64,000 bases of DNA from Rhizobium rosettiformans (GCF_016806065.1 NZ_CP032405.1:3872001-3936000), one strand, 5' to 3'. Shown: positions 28,102 through 37,466, counted from the stretch's first letter. The notes: generated by a model not told the origin, from the letters alone. Numbers and translations: made by a program.

Positions 28102-28728
28102 ATGACCAAGGCTCTGCTACTCATCGACATCCAGAACGGCTTCTGCCCGGGTGGCAATCTGCCGGTTGCAGAAGGCGACGCGGTCGTGCCCGTGGCGAAC
28201 CGTTTGATGGCGCATGGCGCCTATGATCTCGTCGTCGCCTCGCAGGACTGGCACCCGGCAAACCATGGCAGCTTCGCATCCCAGCATCCGGGCAAGAAGC
28301 CATTCGACATGGGCGAACTCTCCGGTCAGCCGCAGGTAATGTGGCCGGACCATTGCGTTCAGGGCACGCAGGACGCGGAGTTCCACCCCGATCTCGACAC
28401 AGACCGCATCGATTACATCCAGCGCAAGGGCGAAAACCCCGCCGTCGACAGCTATTCCGCCTTCCGCGACAATGACAAGGCCGCCCTCACCGGCCTCTCC
28501 GACTGGCTGAAGGCCAAGGACGTGACTGACGTCGATATCATGGGCCTTGCGACAGACTACTGCGTAAAGTTTTCGGCTCTCGATGCCGTCGAAATGCTGC
28601 CGGGCGTCAAGATCCGCCTGATCACCGATGGTTGCCGTGGCATCGATGCGAAGGGCGTGGAGGACGCGATCGAAGCCATGCGCGAGGCGGGCGTCGAGAT
28701 CATCGACAGCAGCCGAATCGGTTTCTGA
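28102..28728 (+). CDS. pncA: nicotinamidase/pyrazinamidase
   Basis: PncA hydrolyses nicotinamide to nicotinate and ammonia in NAD salvage. The 208-residue isochorismatase-fold protein has the catalytic Asp in LLLIDIQNGF, metal-binding residues in SQDWHPANHGSFAS, the Lys in IQRKGENP and the nucleophile Cys in GLATDYCVK. ATG 28102 follows the family; a 33-residue longer frame into the divergent promoter region was rejected. Confidence 0.94.
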   Translation: MTKALLLIDIQNGFCPGGNLPVAEGDAVVPVANRLMAHGAYDLVVASQDWHPANHGSFASQHPGKKPFDMGELSGQPQVMWPDHCVQGTQDAEFHPDLDTDRIDYIQRKGENPAVDSYSAFRDNDKAALTGLSDWLKAKDVTDVDIMGLATDYCVKFSALDAVEMLPGVKIRLITDGCRGIDAKGVEDAIEAMREAGVEIIDSSRIGF

Positions 28729-28817
28729 GGAATTTTCTGCAAAGGATTCGTGCGATTGCCTTTTTTGACGGCAAGCGCTAGAGCCGAGCCAGTGAGAAGA
28801 CAGGGAGGACGCCGGTC

Positions 28818-29690
28818 ATGGAAGTCGTCACCACGATCGCCGCTTTGCGACAGAAGCTCGCGCCCCGCCGCCGCGCCGGCCAGACCATAGGCTTCGTGCC
28901 GACCATGGGTTACCTGCATCAGGGGCATCTGAGCCTTGTCGGCCGCGCCAAGTCTGAAAACGACGTGACGGTCGTCTCGATCTTCGTCAATCCGCTTCAG
29001 TTCGGCAAGAACGAGGATCTGGAAAAGTATCCGCGCGACCTCGCCCGCGACAGCACCATGCTCGAAGAGGCCGGCGTCGACTATCTCTTCGCCCCCGGCG
29101 TTGAAGACATATATCCCGAACCGATGCAGACGGTCGTTGATCTGCCAAAGCTCGGGTCGGAGCTTGAAGGCGAAGCTCGTCCCGGCCATTTCGCAGGCGT
29201 CGCGACCGTGGTGACCAAGCTCTTCAACATCGTCCAGCCGGATGCCGCCTATTTCGGCGAGAAGGACTACCAACAGGTCACCATCATCCAGAAGATGGTC
29301 GAGGATCTCGCCCAACCTGTGCGCGTCGTACCGGTTCCAACTGTCCGCGAGGCCGACGGCCTCGCCTGCTCCTCGCGCAACGTCTATCTCTCACCCGCCG
29401 AACGCGCGGCAGCCGTGATCGTGCCGAAGACCCTCGCCGAAGCCGAAAGGCTTCTGCTGACCGGCATCCGCGACGTCGCGACCCTGGAAGCAAAACTCAT
29501 TGAATTCCTGCAAACGGAACCGCTCGCAGAGCCGGAAGTCGTTGCTATCCGCCATCCGCGCACGCTGGAGCGCATCGAGACCGTGACGACCACAGCACTC
29601 GTTCTTCTCTATGTTCGCTTCGGCAAGACCAAGCTTCTCGACAACCGTATCATCGGCCAAGCGGCCGCCACCGGCATGGAGGCCGCCTGA
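28818..29690 (+). CDS. panC: pantothenate synthetase
   Basis: PanC joins pantoate and beta-alanine with ATP to make pantothenate, the coenzyme A precursor. The 290-residue protein shows the HIGH-type motif [13 protein letters not shown] near residue 28, [38 protein letters not shown] and [10 protein letters not shown] strong Shine-Dalgarno (AGGGAGGA) precedes the ATG by 8 bp. It is followed 1 bp later by panB, whose product supplies the pantoate precursor; the two form an operon. Confidence 0.97.
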   Translation: MEVVTTIAALRQKLAPRRRAGQTIGFVPTMGYLHQGHLSLVGRAKSENDVTVVSIFVNPLQFGKNEDLEKYPRDLARDSTMLEEAGVDYLFAPGVEDIYPEPMQTVVDLPKLGSELEGEARPGHFAGVATVVTKLFNIVQPDAAYFGEKDYQQVTIIQKMVEDLAQPVRVVPVPTVREADGLACSSRNVYLSPAERAAAVIVPKTLAEAERLLLTGIRDVATLEAKLIEFLQTEPLAEPEVVAIRHPRTLERIETVTTTALVLLYVRFGKTKLLDNRIIGQAAATGMEAA

Positions 29691-29691
29691 C

Positions 29692-30519
29692 ATGAGCACA
29701 CCACCCCGGCAGAAACGCCTGACCCCGGCCGACATCACGGCATTGAAGGGCAACCGTCCGATCGTGTCGCTGACGGCCTATACGACACCGATCGCACGGA
29801 TCCTCGACCGCCACTGCAACCTGCTGCTCGTCGGAGACAGCCTCGGCATGGTGCTCTACGGCATGGACACGACGGTTGGCGTCACCATGGACATGATGGT
29901 CGCCCACGGGCAGGCGGTCATGCGCGGCGTATCCCGTGCATGCGTCATCGTCGACCTCCCCTTCGGTTCCTACCAGGAGAGCAAGGAACAGGCTTTCCGA
30001 AATGCTGTCCGCCTGATGAAGGAAACCGGCTGTGACGGCGTGAAGCTCGAGGGCGGCGCCGAAATGGCCGAGACCGTCGCGTTTCTCGTCAGCCGCGGCG
30101 TGCCCGTCTTCGGCCATATCGGCCTGATGCCGCAGCAGGTGAATACGTCGGGTGGCTATCGCTCGAAGGGGCATAGCGAGGCCGAACAGGACAAGATCCG
30201 CCGCGATGCCAAGGCGATCGACGAAGCCGGCGCCTTCGCCATGGTCATCGAGGGGACCGTCGAGCCCCTGGCGCGCGAAATCACGACCACGGTGATGGCA
30301 GCGACCATCGGCATCGGCGCTTCGCCGGCCTGCGACGGCCAGATCCTCGTCTCCGATGACATGCTGGGCCTCTTCAACGAGTTCAAACCACGCTTCGTCA
30401 AGCACTACAGTGAGCTCGCCGAGGTGATCGAGAAAGCCGCAGGCGACTACGCGACCGAGGTCAAGGAGCGCGTCTTCCCCGGTCAGGAACACACCTTCCA
30501 GATCCGGCCGAAGAAGTAG
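29692..30519 (+). CDS. panB: ketopantoate hydroxymethyltransferase
   Basis: PanB adds a hydroxymethyl group from methylene-tetrahydrofolate to 2-ketoisovalerate, the first committed step to pantothenate. The 275-residue protein has [15 protein letters not shown], the Mg-binding [14 protein letters not shown], and [13 protein letters not shown] followed by [12 protein letters not shown] 29692 lies 1 bp after the panC stop, so translation is coupled. A longer frame reading into panC was discarded. It ends [13 protein letters not shown] and a short charged tail typical of the family. Confidence 0.97.
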   Translation: MSTPPRQKRLTPADITALKGNRPIVSLTAYTTPIARILDRHCNLLLVGDSLGMVLYGMDTTVGVTMDMMVAHGQAVMRGVSRACVIVDLPFGSYQESKEQAFRNAVRLMKETGCDGVKLEGGAEMAETVAFLVSRGVPVFGHIGLMPQQVNTSGGYRSKGHSEAEQDKIRRDAKAIDEAGAFAMVIEGTVEPLAREITTTVMAATIGIGASPACDGQILVSDDMLGLFNEFKPRFVKHYSELAEVIEKAAGDYATEVKERVFPGQEHTFQIRPKK

Positions 30520-30667
30520 CCAAAATTCCGATGTGTCCCTCAGCTGACCGGAATGGTTTCTCCGACTTAACCGGTAGCTCTACGGAGTTCGATGAAGCGC
30601 GGTCGCCGCTGCGGAACGCTTACATCGAGGCTGCGACACGCCCTCATTTGCCAGTCGAGCCGGGACG

Positions 30668-31009
30668 ATGAAAGACTATCGCCCCGACGTGATCTTTGTT
30701 GTCAGCGGCGAGGTTTGGTGCGACTTTTGTACGCTGCGTGAGGCATGGGGACACCCTCTGACAGTGGGACTGTCCGAAGAGTGCATCACCTATATCAGAA
30801 CGGCCATCCGAGCCGGAGACACTGCTAAAGCGGCGCATTGGAGGGCCGTTCGGGATCTTGCCACCCAATATGGCCTATCCTGGATCAGCGCGGTCGAAGT
30901 GGATGGAACGCTGATCCAGGAGGAACCTGAACACAGTATTTTCAGGTATCCGCCGCTTTCACAGCGCAAGCGGGTCGTAATTGACGGGCGAAGCCCGGTG
31001 ACGATCTGA
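30668..31009 (+). CDS. hypothetical protein (orphan ORF)
   Basis: This 113-residue frame lies between panB and azlC with a plausible Shine-Dalgarno (GGGACG) before ATG 30668. It has a C-D-F-C pair near residues 18-21 (VWCDFCTLREAWG), no signal peptide and no membrane segment. I do not recognise the family. It could be a real small cytoplasmic protein or a decayed gene. The flanking 148 bp (30520-30667) and 200 bp (31010-31209) hold no other recognisable feature; ATTCCG / CGGAAT at 30525-30556 is only a weak terminator candidate for panB. Confidence 0.45.
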   Translation: MKDYRPDVIFVVSGEVWCDFCTLREAWGHPLTVGLSEECITYIRTAIRAGDTAKAAHWRAVRDLATQYGLSWISAVEVDGTLIQEEPEHSIFRYPPLSQRKRVVIDGRSPVTI

Positions 31010-31209
31010 CCGCAATCGACAGCCACGTCGATGAAGCCGGAGCCGGGGCAGTCCGTGATCTTCCTTGAATGCGACTTTTCGACAAGACGCCGGCAACGGT
31101 CCACGCCAATAGGCCATACATCAATGCCAATGGTCGTTCCATCAGCGGAATTGGTTTGTCCGACAAGCCGACAGCGGCTAGCCAGCAGATAAATGTGAGA
31201 AACTGCGCC

Positions 31210-31920
31210 ATGTCCCGATCAGATTTCACCGTGGGTGCATTGAAGGCCCTCCCCGTCATCATCTCGGCCGGCCCCTTCGCTGTGCTGTTTGGCGCCGTGG
31301 CAGTCGCAAACGGCCAGACGGTCGCCGAGGCCGCCCTGATGAGCGCGACCGTCTATGCCGGCGCAAGTCAGCTGGTCGGCATCGAGCTCTTCGGCCAGGC
31401 AGTACCAATGTGGGTAGTGGTCCTCTCGATTCTTGCGGTGAACTTCCGACACATTCTCTACTCGGCGGCGATCACACCCTTCATGGATCACTTCACGCTG
31501 CCTCAGAAAATGCTGAGCTTCTTCCTGCTCACCGATCCGCAATTTGCCGAAACGCTGGCGCGTGGCGAAAGCGGTCGCAGCGTCACTTTCCCCTGGTATC
31601 TCGGTTTCGGTGCGATGATTTACGTGCCATGGGTCTCCATGACGGCCGTCGGAGGACTGGTCGGCAAGGCGATGGGCGACCCGGCGGACTGGGGCATCGA
31701 CGTGCTGCTGCCGATCTATTTTCTCGGCCTGGTGCTCGGCTTCCGCAAGCGCGGCAATTTCCTGCTGATCGTAGCGGTGAGTGCCGTGGTCTCGGTCATC
31801 GCCCAGCATCTGATCGGCTCCCCCTGGCATATCAGCGTCGGGGCGCTCGCAGGCGTCCTGCTCGCGGCCTTGTTGCCGCTGCCCGATCAGCGAGCTGAGC
31901 GCGAGGAGACGATCCGATGA
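31210..31920 (+). CDS. azlC: AzlC-type branched-chain amino-acid exporter subunit
   Basis: AzlC is the large subunit of the LIV-E exporter for branched-chain and similar amino acids. The 236-residue integral membrane protein begins MSRSDFTVGALKALPVIISAGPF and has the family segment MSATVYAGASQLVGIEL followed by NFRHILYSAAITPF, with about six to seven hydrophobic helices. ATG 31210 was chosen; the frame stays open 47 codons upstream but that part is not family-like. It overlaps azlD by 4 bp (ATGA). Confidence 0.9.
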   Translation: MSRSDFTVGALKALPVIISAGPFAVLFGAVAVANGQTVAEAALMSATVYAGASQLVGIELFGQAVPMWVVVLSILAVNFRHILYSAAITPFMDHFTLPQKMLSFFLLTDPQFAETLARGESGRSVTFPWYLGFGAMIYVPWVSMTAVGGLVGKAMGDPADWGIDVLLPIYFLGLVLGFRKRGNFLLIVAVSAVVSVIAQHLIGSPWHISVGALAGVLLAALLPLPDQRAEREETIR

Positions 31921-32228
31921 CCACACTCCTGACGCCTTACATGACGCTGCTGATCGCTGCCGCGGCTGCTGCAACCTTCGCAACCCGCATTGGCGGCTAC
32001 ATTTTGGTGAAGCGCCTGAAGCACATGCCGCCCCGACTGGAAGCGGCGCTGAACGCGGTCCCGGCGGCGGTGTTGACGACGCTCGTCGCGCCCGCCTTCT
32101 TCTATGGCGAGATCGACGTGAAGGTCGCCATGGCGGCGGCCTTCCTGATCGGCTTGCGCTTCGGTGCCATCCCGATGCTGATCGGCGGCTGGGCCGCCGT
32201 CATGGTGATGCGGCAGTTCGTCGGCTGA
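31917..32228 (+). CDS. azlD: AzlD-type exporter small subunit
   Basis: This 103-residue small subunit partners AzlC. It has four hydrophobic segments, the family pattern FATRIGGYILVKR near residue 21 and LEAALNAVPAAVLTTLVAPAF. Its ATG overlaps the azlC stop, giving coupled translation. It ends 3 bp from the convergent pepP stop. Confidence 0.9.
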   Translation: MTTLLTPYMTLLIAAAAAATFATRIGGYILVKRLKHMPPRLEAALNAVPAAVLTTLVAPAFFYGEIDVKVAMAAAFLIGLRFGAIPMLIGGWAAVMVMRQFVG

Positions 32229-32231
32229 CGC

Positions 32232-34067
32232 TCAGCGCCCAAAGGGCGCCGTTGCTTGCTCCAGCCACGCCCGGGTCGAAGCGTCCGGGATCAAAGGCAA
32301 GAGCTCGGCGCGCGTCTTGGCATGATAGGCATCCAGCCATTGCAGCTCGTCGCGCGTCAGCAGGTCCTCGACGATCAGCGCGCGGTCGATCGGCACGAAG
32401 GTGAGCGTCTCGAAGCCGAGCATCGGCTGGTCACCCCCTTCGATCGCCTCGGCCTCGCGCACGTAGATCAGGTTTTCGATTCGGATACCGAAGCTGCCCG
32501 GACGGTAATAGCCGGGCTCGTTCGACAGGATCATGCCGGGCAGCAACTCCTGGGTCGAAAGACGTGCAATCCTCTGAGGTCCTTCATGCACCGAGAGATA
32601 GGACCCGACGCCATGGCCCGTGCCATGGGCGAAGTCGGCACCGGCCTTCCAGAGCGCGATGCGCGCCAGGGGATCAAGATCGCAGCCTCGCGTGCCTTTC
32701 GGGAAACGGGCCGTGCTGATCGCGATCATGCCCTTGAGCGCCAGCGTGAAGAAACGCTTCTGCTCGGCTGGAACTTCGCCGACAGCGAGCGTGCGGGTGA
32801 TGTCGGTGGTTCCGTTCACATACTGCGCGCCCGAATCGATCAGGAACATCTCTGCCGAGCGGATCTGGCGGTCGCTTTCGGTGGTGACGCGGTAGTGCAT
32901 GATGGCGGCATTCTCGCCGGCACCGGAGATCGTGTCGAAGGAAATGTCCTTGAGCGGGTTCTGCATGCGCTCGCCAACCGCCGCACGCACGGCTTCGAGC
33001 TTCTTCGCCGCCGCAATCTCCGTCAGGCTGCCATGCGGCTGTTCGTTGAACCAGTGAAGGAACTCGACCATCGCCACACCGTCCTGCAGATGTGCGGCCG
33101 CCGAGCCGTTGAGCTCGACCATGTTCTTGACTGCCCGGCCGAGTTTTGCCGGGTCGTTGCCCTCGACCACTTCACCACCGCTCTCGCGGATCATCCGCGA
33201 AAGTGCGTAAGGCGTGAGGTCGGGGTCGACCAGAATGCGGGCACCGTCCCGCGCAACCCGCTCGATGTGTTCGGAAAGAACTGCCGGATCCACCTGCTCG
33301 CAGAGATCGCGCAGATAGCTTTCGACTTCGAGGTTGGTCTTTGCGCTGTCGAGGAAGAGTTCGGCCGAACCATCGGCCTTGATGATCGCACGCGACAGCG
33401 GATGCGGCGTATGCGGCACGTCACTGCCACGCAGATTGAAGATCCAGGCAACCGAAGAGGGATCGGCGATCAGAACGGCAGCCAGATTCTTGTCGCTGAG
33501 ATCGGCGGCAATGGTCTTCAACTTGTCTGCAGCAGAAAGGCCGGCCTGGTTCAGGGCCTGGATCATCACGGCGCCCTTCGGCTCGGCCGGACGGTCGGTC
33601 CAGAGGCGATCGACGGGATTGAACGGCAGGAAGACCAGACTGCCGCCCTTGTCGGCCAGCGCCTTTTCCAGCCGCCGGACTTCCGCACCCGTATGGGTCC
33701 AAGGATCGATGCCGAGACGGAAACCTTTCGGCGCGCGGTTTTCGATCCACTTGTGCGGCGGCTCGCCGACAAGGTCACCGGGGGTGAAGACAGATGCATC
33801 GACCTGCTGGGCAAGCTGTGTGACATAGCGGCCATCGACGAAAACGACGGCGAGCGTTTCAGTTACCATCAACATGCCGGCGGAACCGGTGAAGCCCGTC
33901 GCCCAGGCGAGACGCTCGGCAGACTCAGGCACATATTCTCCGAGATACTCATCCGAGCGAGGCACGAGCAGTCCATCGATCTGAAGTTCGGCAAACAGCG
34001 CGCGAAGGGCTGCGATCCTGGACTTGCCGTGAAGCGGCGTGGACTTGACCTCAAAGGACTGAAACAT
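32232..34067 (-). CDS. pepP: aminopeptidase P family Xaa-Pro peptidase
   Basis: This 611-residue M24 metallopeptidase removes N-terminal residues ahead of proline. It has the long three-domain form: two creatinase-like N-terminal domains (about 10-140 and 165-320) and a C-terminal pita-bread catalytic domain. Di-metal ligands are visible in DSGAQYVNGTTDITR (two Asp), HGTGHGVG (His), SNEPGYYRPG (Glu) and GIRIENLIYV (Glu). It is expected in the cytoplasm, with no signal peptide. The start ATG gives the family N-terminus MFQSFEVKSTP. It stands alone on its strand. Confidence 0.93.
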   Translation of the reverse strand: MFQSFEVKSTPLHGKSRIAALRALFAELQIDGLLVPRSDEYLGEYVPESAERLAWATGFTGSAGMLMVTETLAVVFVDGRYVTQLAQQVDASVFTPGDLVGEPPHKWIENRAPKGFRLGIDPWTHTGAEVRRLEKALADKGGSLVFLPFNPVDRLWTDRPAEPKGAVMIQALNQAGLSAADKLKTIAADLSDKNLAAVLIADPSSVAWIFNLRGSDVPHTPHPLSRAIIKADGSAELFLDSAKTNLEVESYLRDLCEQVDPAVLSEHIERVARDGARILVDPDLTPYALSRMIRESGGEVVEGNDPAKLGRAVKNMVELNGSAAAHLQDGVAMVEFLHWFNEQPHGSLTEIAAAKKLEAVRAAVGERMQNPLKDISFDTISGAGENAAIMHYRVTTESDRQIRSAEMFLIDSGAQYVNGTTDITRTLAVGEVPAEQKRFFTLALKGMIAISTARFPKGTRGCDLDPLARIALWKAGADFAHGTGHGVGSYLSVHEGPQRIARLSTQELLPGMILSNEPGYYRPGSFGIRIENLIYVREAEAIEGGDQPMLGFETLTFVPIDRALIVEDLLTRDELQWLDAYHAKTRAELLPLIPDASTRAWLEQATAPFGR

Positions 34068-34203
34068 GGCATGGCTCGCGATCGGTTTCGGATTCTGTCA
34101 GGGCTTATAGCAAGGCCACATCGCCCCCACCACCACCGCCGCACGCTTTCGCAGCATATGCGCGCCCGCTGATATCGTTATGCCGCAAATTCAGGCAGAG
34201 TTT

Positions 34204-34220
34204 ATGCTGCTATGCAGCAT
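34204..34220. promoter_or_regulatory. perfect inverted repeat upstream of the DUF1127-like gene
   Basis: ATGCTGC-TAT-GCAGCAT, perfect 7-bp arms around 3 bp, lies 27 bp upstream of the candidate -35 box of the miniprotein gene, where an activator or repressor could bind. It also lies in the pepP upstream region (137 bp away). Confidence 0.35.
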
Positions 34221-34246
34221 TCGCAGATCTCCCGTGCTTCAAGCCC

Positions 34247-34276
34247 TCTGACTGAGCACCGCGGATCAGACTATAT
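34247..34276 (+). promoter_or_regulatory. candidate promoter of the DUF1127-like gene
   Basis: TCTGAC (34247-34252) and a perfect CTATAT -10 (34271-34276) are separated by 18 bp. The predicted start is near 34283, giving a 50-nt leader. Confidence 0.5.
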
Positions 34277-34332
34277 CAGGGTCATCGAGGACGTGAGCAA
34301 CGAAGCGTCCGCAACCGAAAAGGAACCGAGAG

Positions 34333-34506
34333 ATGGCCAAGTCTTTCCTGCGCACCGCCCTCAACAATCTCGTCGAGGCACGCCAGCGCCGCGCCGATCT
34401 CTATACGACGGGTGCCCTGCTGTCGCTCGACGACGCATCGCTGGAGGCCATGGGCCTGAAGCGCGAAGAACTGCGCCGTCGCCCGCATCAGCACTCGATC
34501 ATCTGA
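34333..34506 (+). CDS. DUF1127-like miniprotein
   Basis: A 57-residue Arg-rich protein, MAKSFLRTALNNLVEA... followed by ARQRRADLYTTGALLS, LDDASLEAMGLKREELRRR and a short His tail. The pattern of a basic helix, L-D-D-x-x-L, then a-M-G-L-x-R-E-E-L resembles the YjiS/DUF1127 group, small Arg-rich proteins abundant in rhizobia; some members bind RNA or affect small-RNA and phosphate or carbon metabolism. It has an AGGA Shine-Dalgarno 9 bp before the ATG, its own promoter candidate and a clear terminator 93 bp after the stop. The gene was found by hand because it is short. Confidence 0.75.
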   Translation: MAKSFLRTALNNLVEARQRRADLYTTGALLSLDDASLEAMGLKREELRRRPHQHSII

Positions 34507-34598
34507 ACAAACCTTGGTCTGAACGACCGTCCAGTCTAGCATCCGCTTGAGCGCTCCTCCCACGCTCGCGGACCCCGGCGCGGCATGATGCCTGTGCC

Positions 34599-34629
34599 AA
34601 AAAGGCGGCTCCTTGCGGGCCGCCTTTTT
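34599..34629. terminator. bidirectional rho-independent terminator
   Basis: Perfect 11-bp stem AAAAAGGCGGC / GCCGCCTTTTT with a 9-nt loop. It has a T-run on both strands, so it can end the miniprotein transcript from the left and the prmA transcript from the right (prmA stop at 34657). Confidence 0.9.
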
Positions 34630-34656
34630 CTATTCTGCGGTAGCTGACGTTAGGTG

Positions 34657-35541
34657 TCAGCCCTTCCCTTGCGTGAAGTGGATTGTCACCCAGCCGTTGC
34701 GCCAGATCGTCTTCACATGCGACAGGCCCTGGCCGCTATAGGCCGCAATCACCTTCCAGCGCTGCTCGGCAAGGATACCGGAGAGGATGACGGAGCCACC
34801 CGGCGCGAGATGCGCGACCAGCTGCGGTGCCATCTTGATCAGCGGCCTCGCGAGAATGTTGGCAATGACGAGATCGAACGGTCCATGCTCGCGAAAAGCC
34901 GTCGAGTGAAACCCGGGCGCCGTGCGGAAGTCGATGCCCTCGACGATCTGGTTGCGACGGGCATTTTCCTTGGCGACACGCACGGCGATCGGATCGATAT
35001 CCGTCGCGAGAACCGGCACGGGAAGCAGCTTGCGTACGGCGATTGCCAGCACGCCGCTGCCCGTACCCAGGTCCAGCGCATTGCGGACCTTGCGAGAGCG
35101 AACGACCTTCTCGATGACTTCCAGGCAGCCTGCCGTCGTGCCGTGATGACCCGTCCCGAAGGCCTGGCCAGCGTCGATCTCGATCGCGACATCATGCGTC
35201 TGCACCTTGTCCCGGTCATGGGAACCATGCACCAGGAAGCGACCGGCGCGGACCGGCTTCAAGCCTTCGAGCGATTTGGCGATCCAGTCGATATCGGGGA
35301 TAACCTCCCGCACAATCGTCGCATCGGCGAACTCCTCGGCGAGCAGGTCCTCCACGCGTGGCCTGACCTCGTCTTCCTGGTCCGCCATCATATAGATGGA
35401 CGCCTCCCAGATATCCGCCTTCTCATCGAGCTCGGTGGTCGCGATCGCGAAGTCCTCTTCGCCGAAAGCAAAGCTCATCAGATCGAGGATCCGGTTGGCG
35501 TTCTTTTCGGTGGTGCTCACATAGAGGCGAATTTCGTTCAC
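34657..35541 (-). CDS. prmA: ribosomal protein L11 methyltransferase
   Basis: PrmA trimethylates ribosomal protein L11 using S-adenosylmethionine. The product (294 residues) has an N-terminal substrate-binding half and a C-terminal Rossmann methyltransferase with AFGTGHHGTT, the SAM-binding LDLGTGSGVLAIA, and the catalytic-loop motif VIANILARPL. The start is GTG at 35539-35541 (reading NEIRLYVSTTE next), which matches the family; the open frame continues 17 codons further but with unrelated residues. It is 87 bp downstream of the SCO1-like gene. Confidence 0.93.
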   Translation of the reverse strand: MNEIRLYVSTTEKNANRILDLMSFAFGEEDFAIATTELDEKADIWEASIYMMADQEDEVRPRVEDLLAEEFADATIVREVIPDIDWIAKSLEGLKPVRAGRFLVHGSHDRDKVQTHDVAIEIDAGQAFGTGHHGTTAGCLEVIEKVVRSRKVRNALDLGTGSGVLAIAVRKLLPVPVLATDIDPIAVRVAKENARRNQIVEGIDFRTAPGFHSTAFREHGPFDLVIANILARPLIKMAPQLVAHLAPGGSVILSGILAEQRWKVIAAYSGQGLSHVKTIWRNGWVTIHFTQGKG

Positions 35542-35628
35542 GGCAGGTCTTCCTCGGCGGTCTGAACAGTCAGGCGTTGCGGTACAATGCAATCGCCGTC
35601 ATGGCAACCTCCGCCGAAGGCGCGACCG

Positions 35629-36228
35629 TCAGCCCTTCATCAGGTTTTCCAGCTTCTTGACGGCCGTATCCGGGTTCTCGCCATAGGCAATCGTGCCCTT
35701 GAAGCGCCCCTCGGCGTCGAGCAGGAAAATGGAGGCCGTGTGATCCATGGTATAATCGCCATCGGGCTTAGCCTCGTCGAGCGGGATCTTCTTGGCGTAG
35801 ACGCGGAAGCCCTTCACGACTTCGGCAACCTTGTCGGGTTCCCCGGCAATCGCCTTCACCCGATCCGTGACGTTGGAGACATAACGGCCGAGGATCTCCG
35901 GTGTATCCCGCTCGGGATCGACGGTCACGAAATAGGCCTGCAGACCCTTGGCGTCGGGATCGACCTGCTTCAACCATCCATCCAGCTCGAAAAGCGTTGT
36001 CGGGCAGACCTCCGGGCAATGGGTGAAGCCGAAGAACAGCGCCGTCGGCTTGCCGCGGAAAGCCTGTTCGGTGATCGGCTGGCCGTTCTGGTCGACGAGC
36101 TCAAACGGCACACCGAAGGGTGCCTCCGCTATCTTCTGATCCGACTGCGTGACTGAATAGGTCAGCCAGCCGAGAACACCCGCCATGACGACCACCGCCG
36201 CCCACAAGATGACCCTGACCGTTTTCAT
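35629..36228 (-). CDS. SCO1/SenC-type copper chaperone
   Basis: This membrane-anchored, periplasm-facing thioredoxin-fold protein delivers copper to the CuA centre of cytochrome c oxidase. The 199-residue protein has an N-terminal anchor (about 5-24), the copper motif C-x-x-x-C at C71/C75 (HCPEVCP), the distal ligand H162 in MDHTAS, and YFVTVDPERDTP. All metal ligands are present, so it is expected to be functional. Cytochrome oxidase genes are not in this window. Confidence 0.93.
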   Translation of the reverse strand: MKTVRVILWAAVVVMAGVLGWLTYSVTQSDQKIAEAPFGVPFELVDQNGQPITEQAFRGKPTALFFGFTHCPEVCPTTLFELDGWLKQVDPDAKGLQAYFVTVDPERDTPEILGRYVSNVTDRVKAIAGEPDKVAEVVKGFRVYAKKIPLDEAKPDGDYTMDHTASIFLLDAEGRFKGTIAYGENPDTAVKKLENLMKG

Positions 36229-36347
36229 GATGGCATTCCCTTGAAATCGAACTTCTCGCCCAGCCGGATAAGCCTCCCGACGAAAGAAGGCAATTCAACT
36301 CGCTGTAAATGCTGGAACGAGCGCTGATTTGTCACGGACCACGAAGG

Positions 36348-36503
36348 CTAGAAGCAATAGGCCAGACCGGATTCTATCAAGCTTAGGAAGATGTCCGAGC
36401 CGTAATGCAACCAGCCAAGAAACACAGCCACGGTGAGCAGCGTCCCCGCAAGCATGAGGGCGGTCAAAGGCAACCATTTCTGTGAGCGCGCGAAATCGGA
36501 CAT
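36348..36503 (-). CDS. small single-pass membrane protein
   Basis: This 51-residue protein begins MSDFARSQKWLPLTALMLAG. A hydrophobic helix (about 11-30) is followed by HYGSDIFLSLIESGLAYCF, a second mildly hydrophobic stretch. I recall similar short proteins in rhizobia but know no function. The ATG (36501-36503) lies in a compact 138-bp divergent spacer shared with the DUF2189-like gene; a longer frame upstream is not credible. Found by hand because it is short. Confidence 0.6.
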   Translation of the reverse strand: MSDFARSQKWLPLTALMLAGTLLTVAVFLGWLHYGSDIFLSLIESGLAYCF

Positions 36504-36641
36504 GGCGCCATGATAGCGCAGTTCGTTCAGGAAGAAACGCGAGAATTTGAACTCCCGGCCTTGCGATTTGACGGATATCAAGGAACACACGTGGTAGTTT
36601 CTGACAGATTGTCGCAGCACCGCATGTCTTGGGAGGGACGC

Positions 36642-37430
36642 ATGGAACAGCAGGCACTCGATCGGGGCTCTCTGCCGAAGCTGCAGATCAACCGGCTGCG
36701 TATGAGCGATATCCGTGCAGCCTTTTCCGACGGGTGGAGTGACTTTCGCACCTATCCCGCCTACGGCCTGTTCTTCGGTGCGATCTATGCGGCAGGCGGC
36801 ATCTTCATCGCCGTGATGCTCACTTACTACCACCTACCATGGATGATCATTCCGGTTGCGATCGGCTTCCCGCTGATCGGGCCGTTCATTGCCGTCGGTC
36901 TCTACGAGATCAGCCGCCGGCACAGGCTTGGCGAACCTGTCAGTTGGAAGGCGATCCTCGCTGAAGTCTTTCGCCAACGCGAGCGGCAACTGTCCTGGAT
37001 GGCCTTCGTCGTGCTCTTCATCTTCTGGATCTGGATCTACCAGGTTCGCCTGTTGATGGCGCTGTTCCTCGGCTTTCGCGTTCCCGCGACCCTCGACTCA
37101 TTCGTCAATGTCGTGCTCACCACCCCGGAAGGTCTGATGTTCCTCGCTGTGGGCACAGTTGTTGGGGCAGTCCTTGCAATGATCCTCTTCAGCGCAACGG
37201 TCATCTCGATGCCGCTGCTTCTCGATCACGATGTGGACTTCGTCACCGCGATGCTGACCAGCATGCGCACGGTGATCGAGAATGCAGCCCCCATGCTCGT
37301 CTTCGGGCTGATTATCGCCGCCTTGGCTATCCTCGCCATGGTGCCGCTTTTTCTCGGACTGCTGGTCGTATTGCCGGTCGCAGGACACGCAACTTGGCAC
37401 GTTTATCGTCGCGCAATCACAGCCACCTAA
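36642..37430 (+). CDS. DUF2189-like integral membrane protein
   Basis: This 262-residue protein has about six membrane helices and the N-terminal pattern LQINRLRMSDIRAAF-DGWSDF, characteristic of DUF2189 proteins. Function is unknown. ATG 36642 was chosen because GGGAGGG lies 7 bp upstream; an earlier ATG (36624) and the start of the open frame lack this. It is divergent from the small membrane protein gene. The 194 bp after its stop hold a large AT-rich palindrome ahead of the chemoreceptor gene. Confidence 0.7.
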   Translation: MEQQALDRGSLPKLQINRLRMSDIRAAFSDGWSDFRTYPAYGLFFGAIYAAGGIFIAVMLTYYHLPWMIIPVAIGFPLIGPFIAVGLYEISRRHRLGEPVSWKAILAEVFRQRERQLSWMAFVVLFIFWIWIYQVRLLMALFLGFRVPATLDSFVNVVLTTPEGLMFLAVGTVVGAVLAMILFSATVISMPLLLDHDVDFVTAMLTSMRTVIENAAPMLVFGLIIAALAILAMVPLFLGLLVVLPVAGHATWHVYRRAITAT

Positions 37431-37466
37431 CTCGCGAGAAACAAGGAATTCGACCGCTGGCCGCAC

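Noticed and set aside
31069-31209. 47-codon N-terminal extension of azlC
   Set aside because: The family start with membrane helix is at 31210; the upstream part lacks homology and would make an atypical N-terminus.
32256-34172. 638-codon plus-strand frame opposite pepP
   Set aside because: Antisense shadow; no family features.
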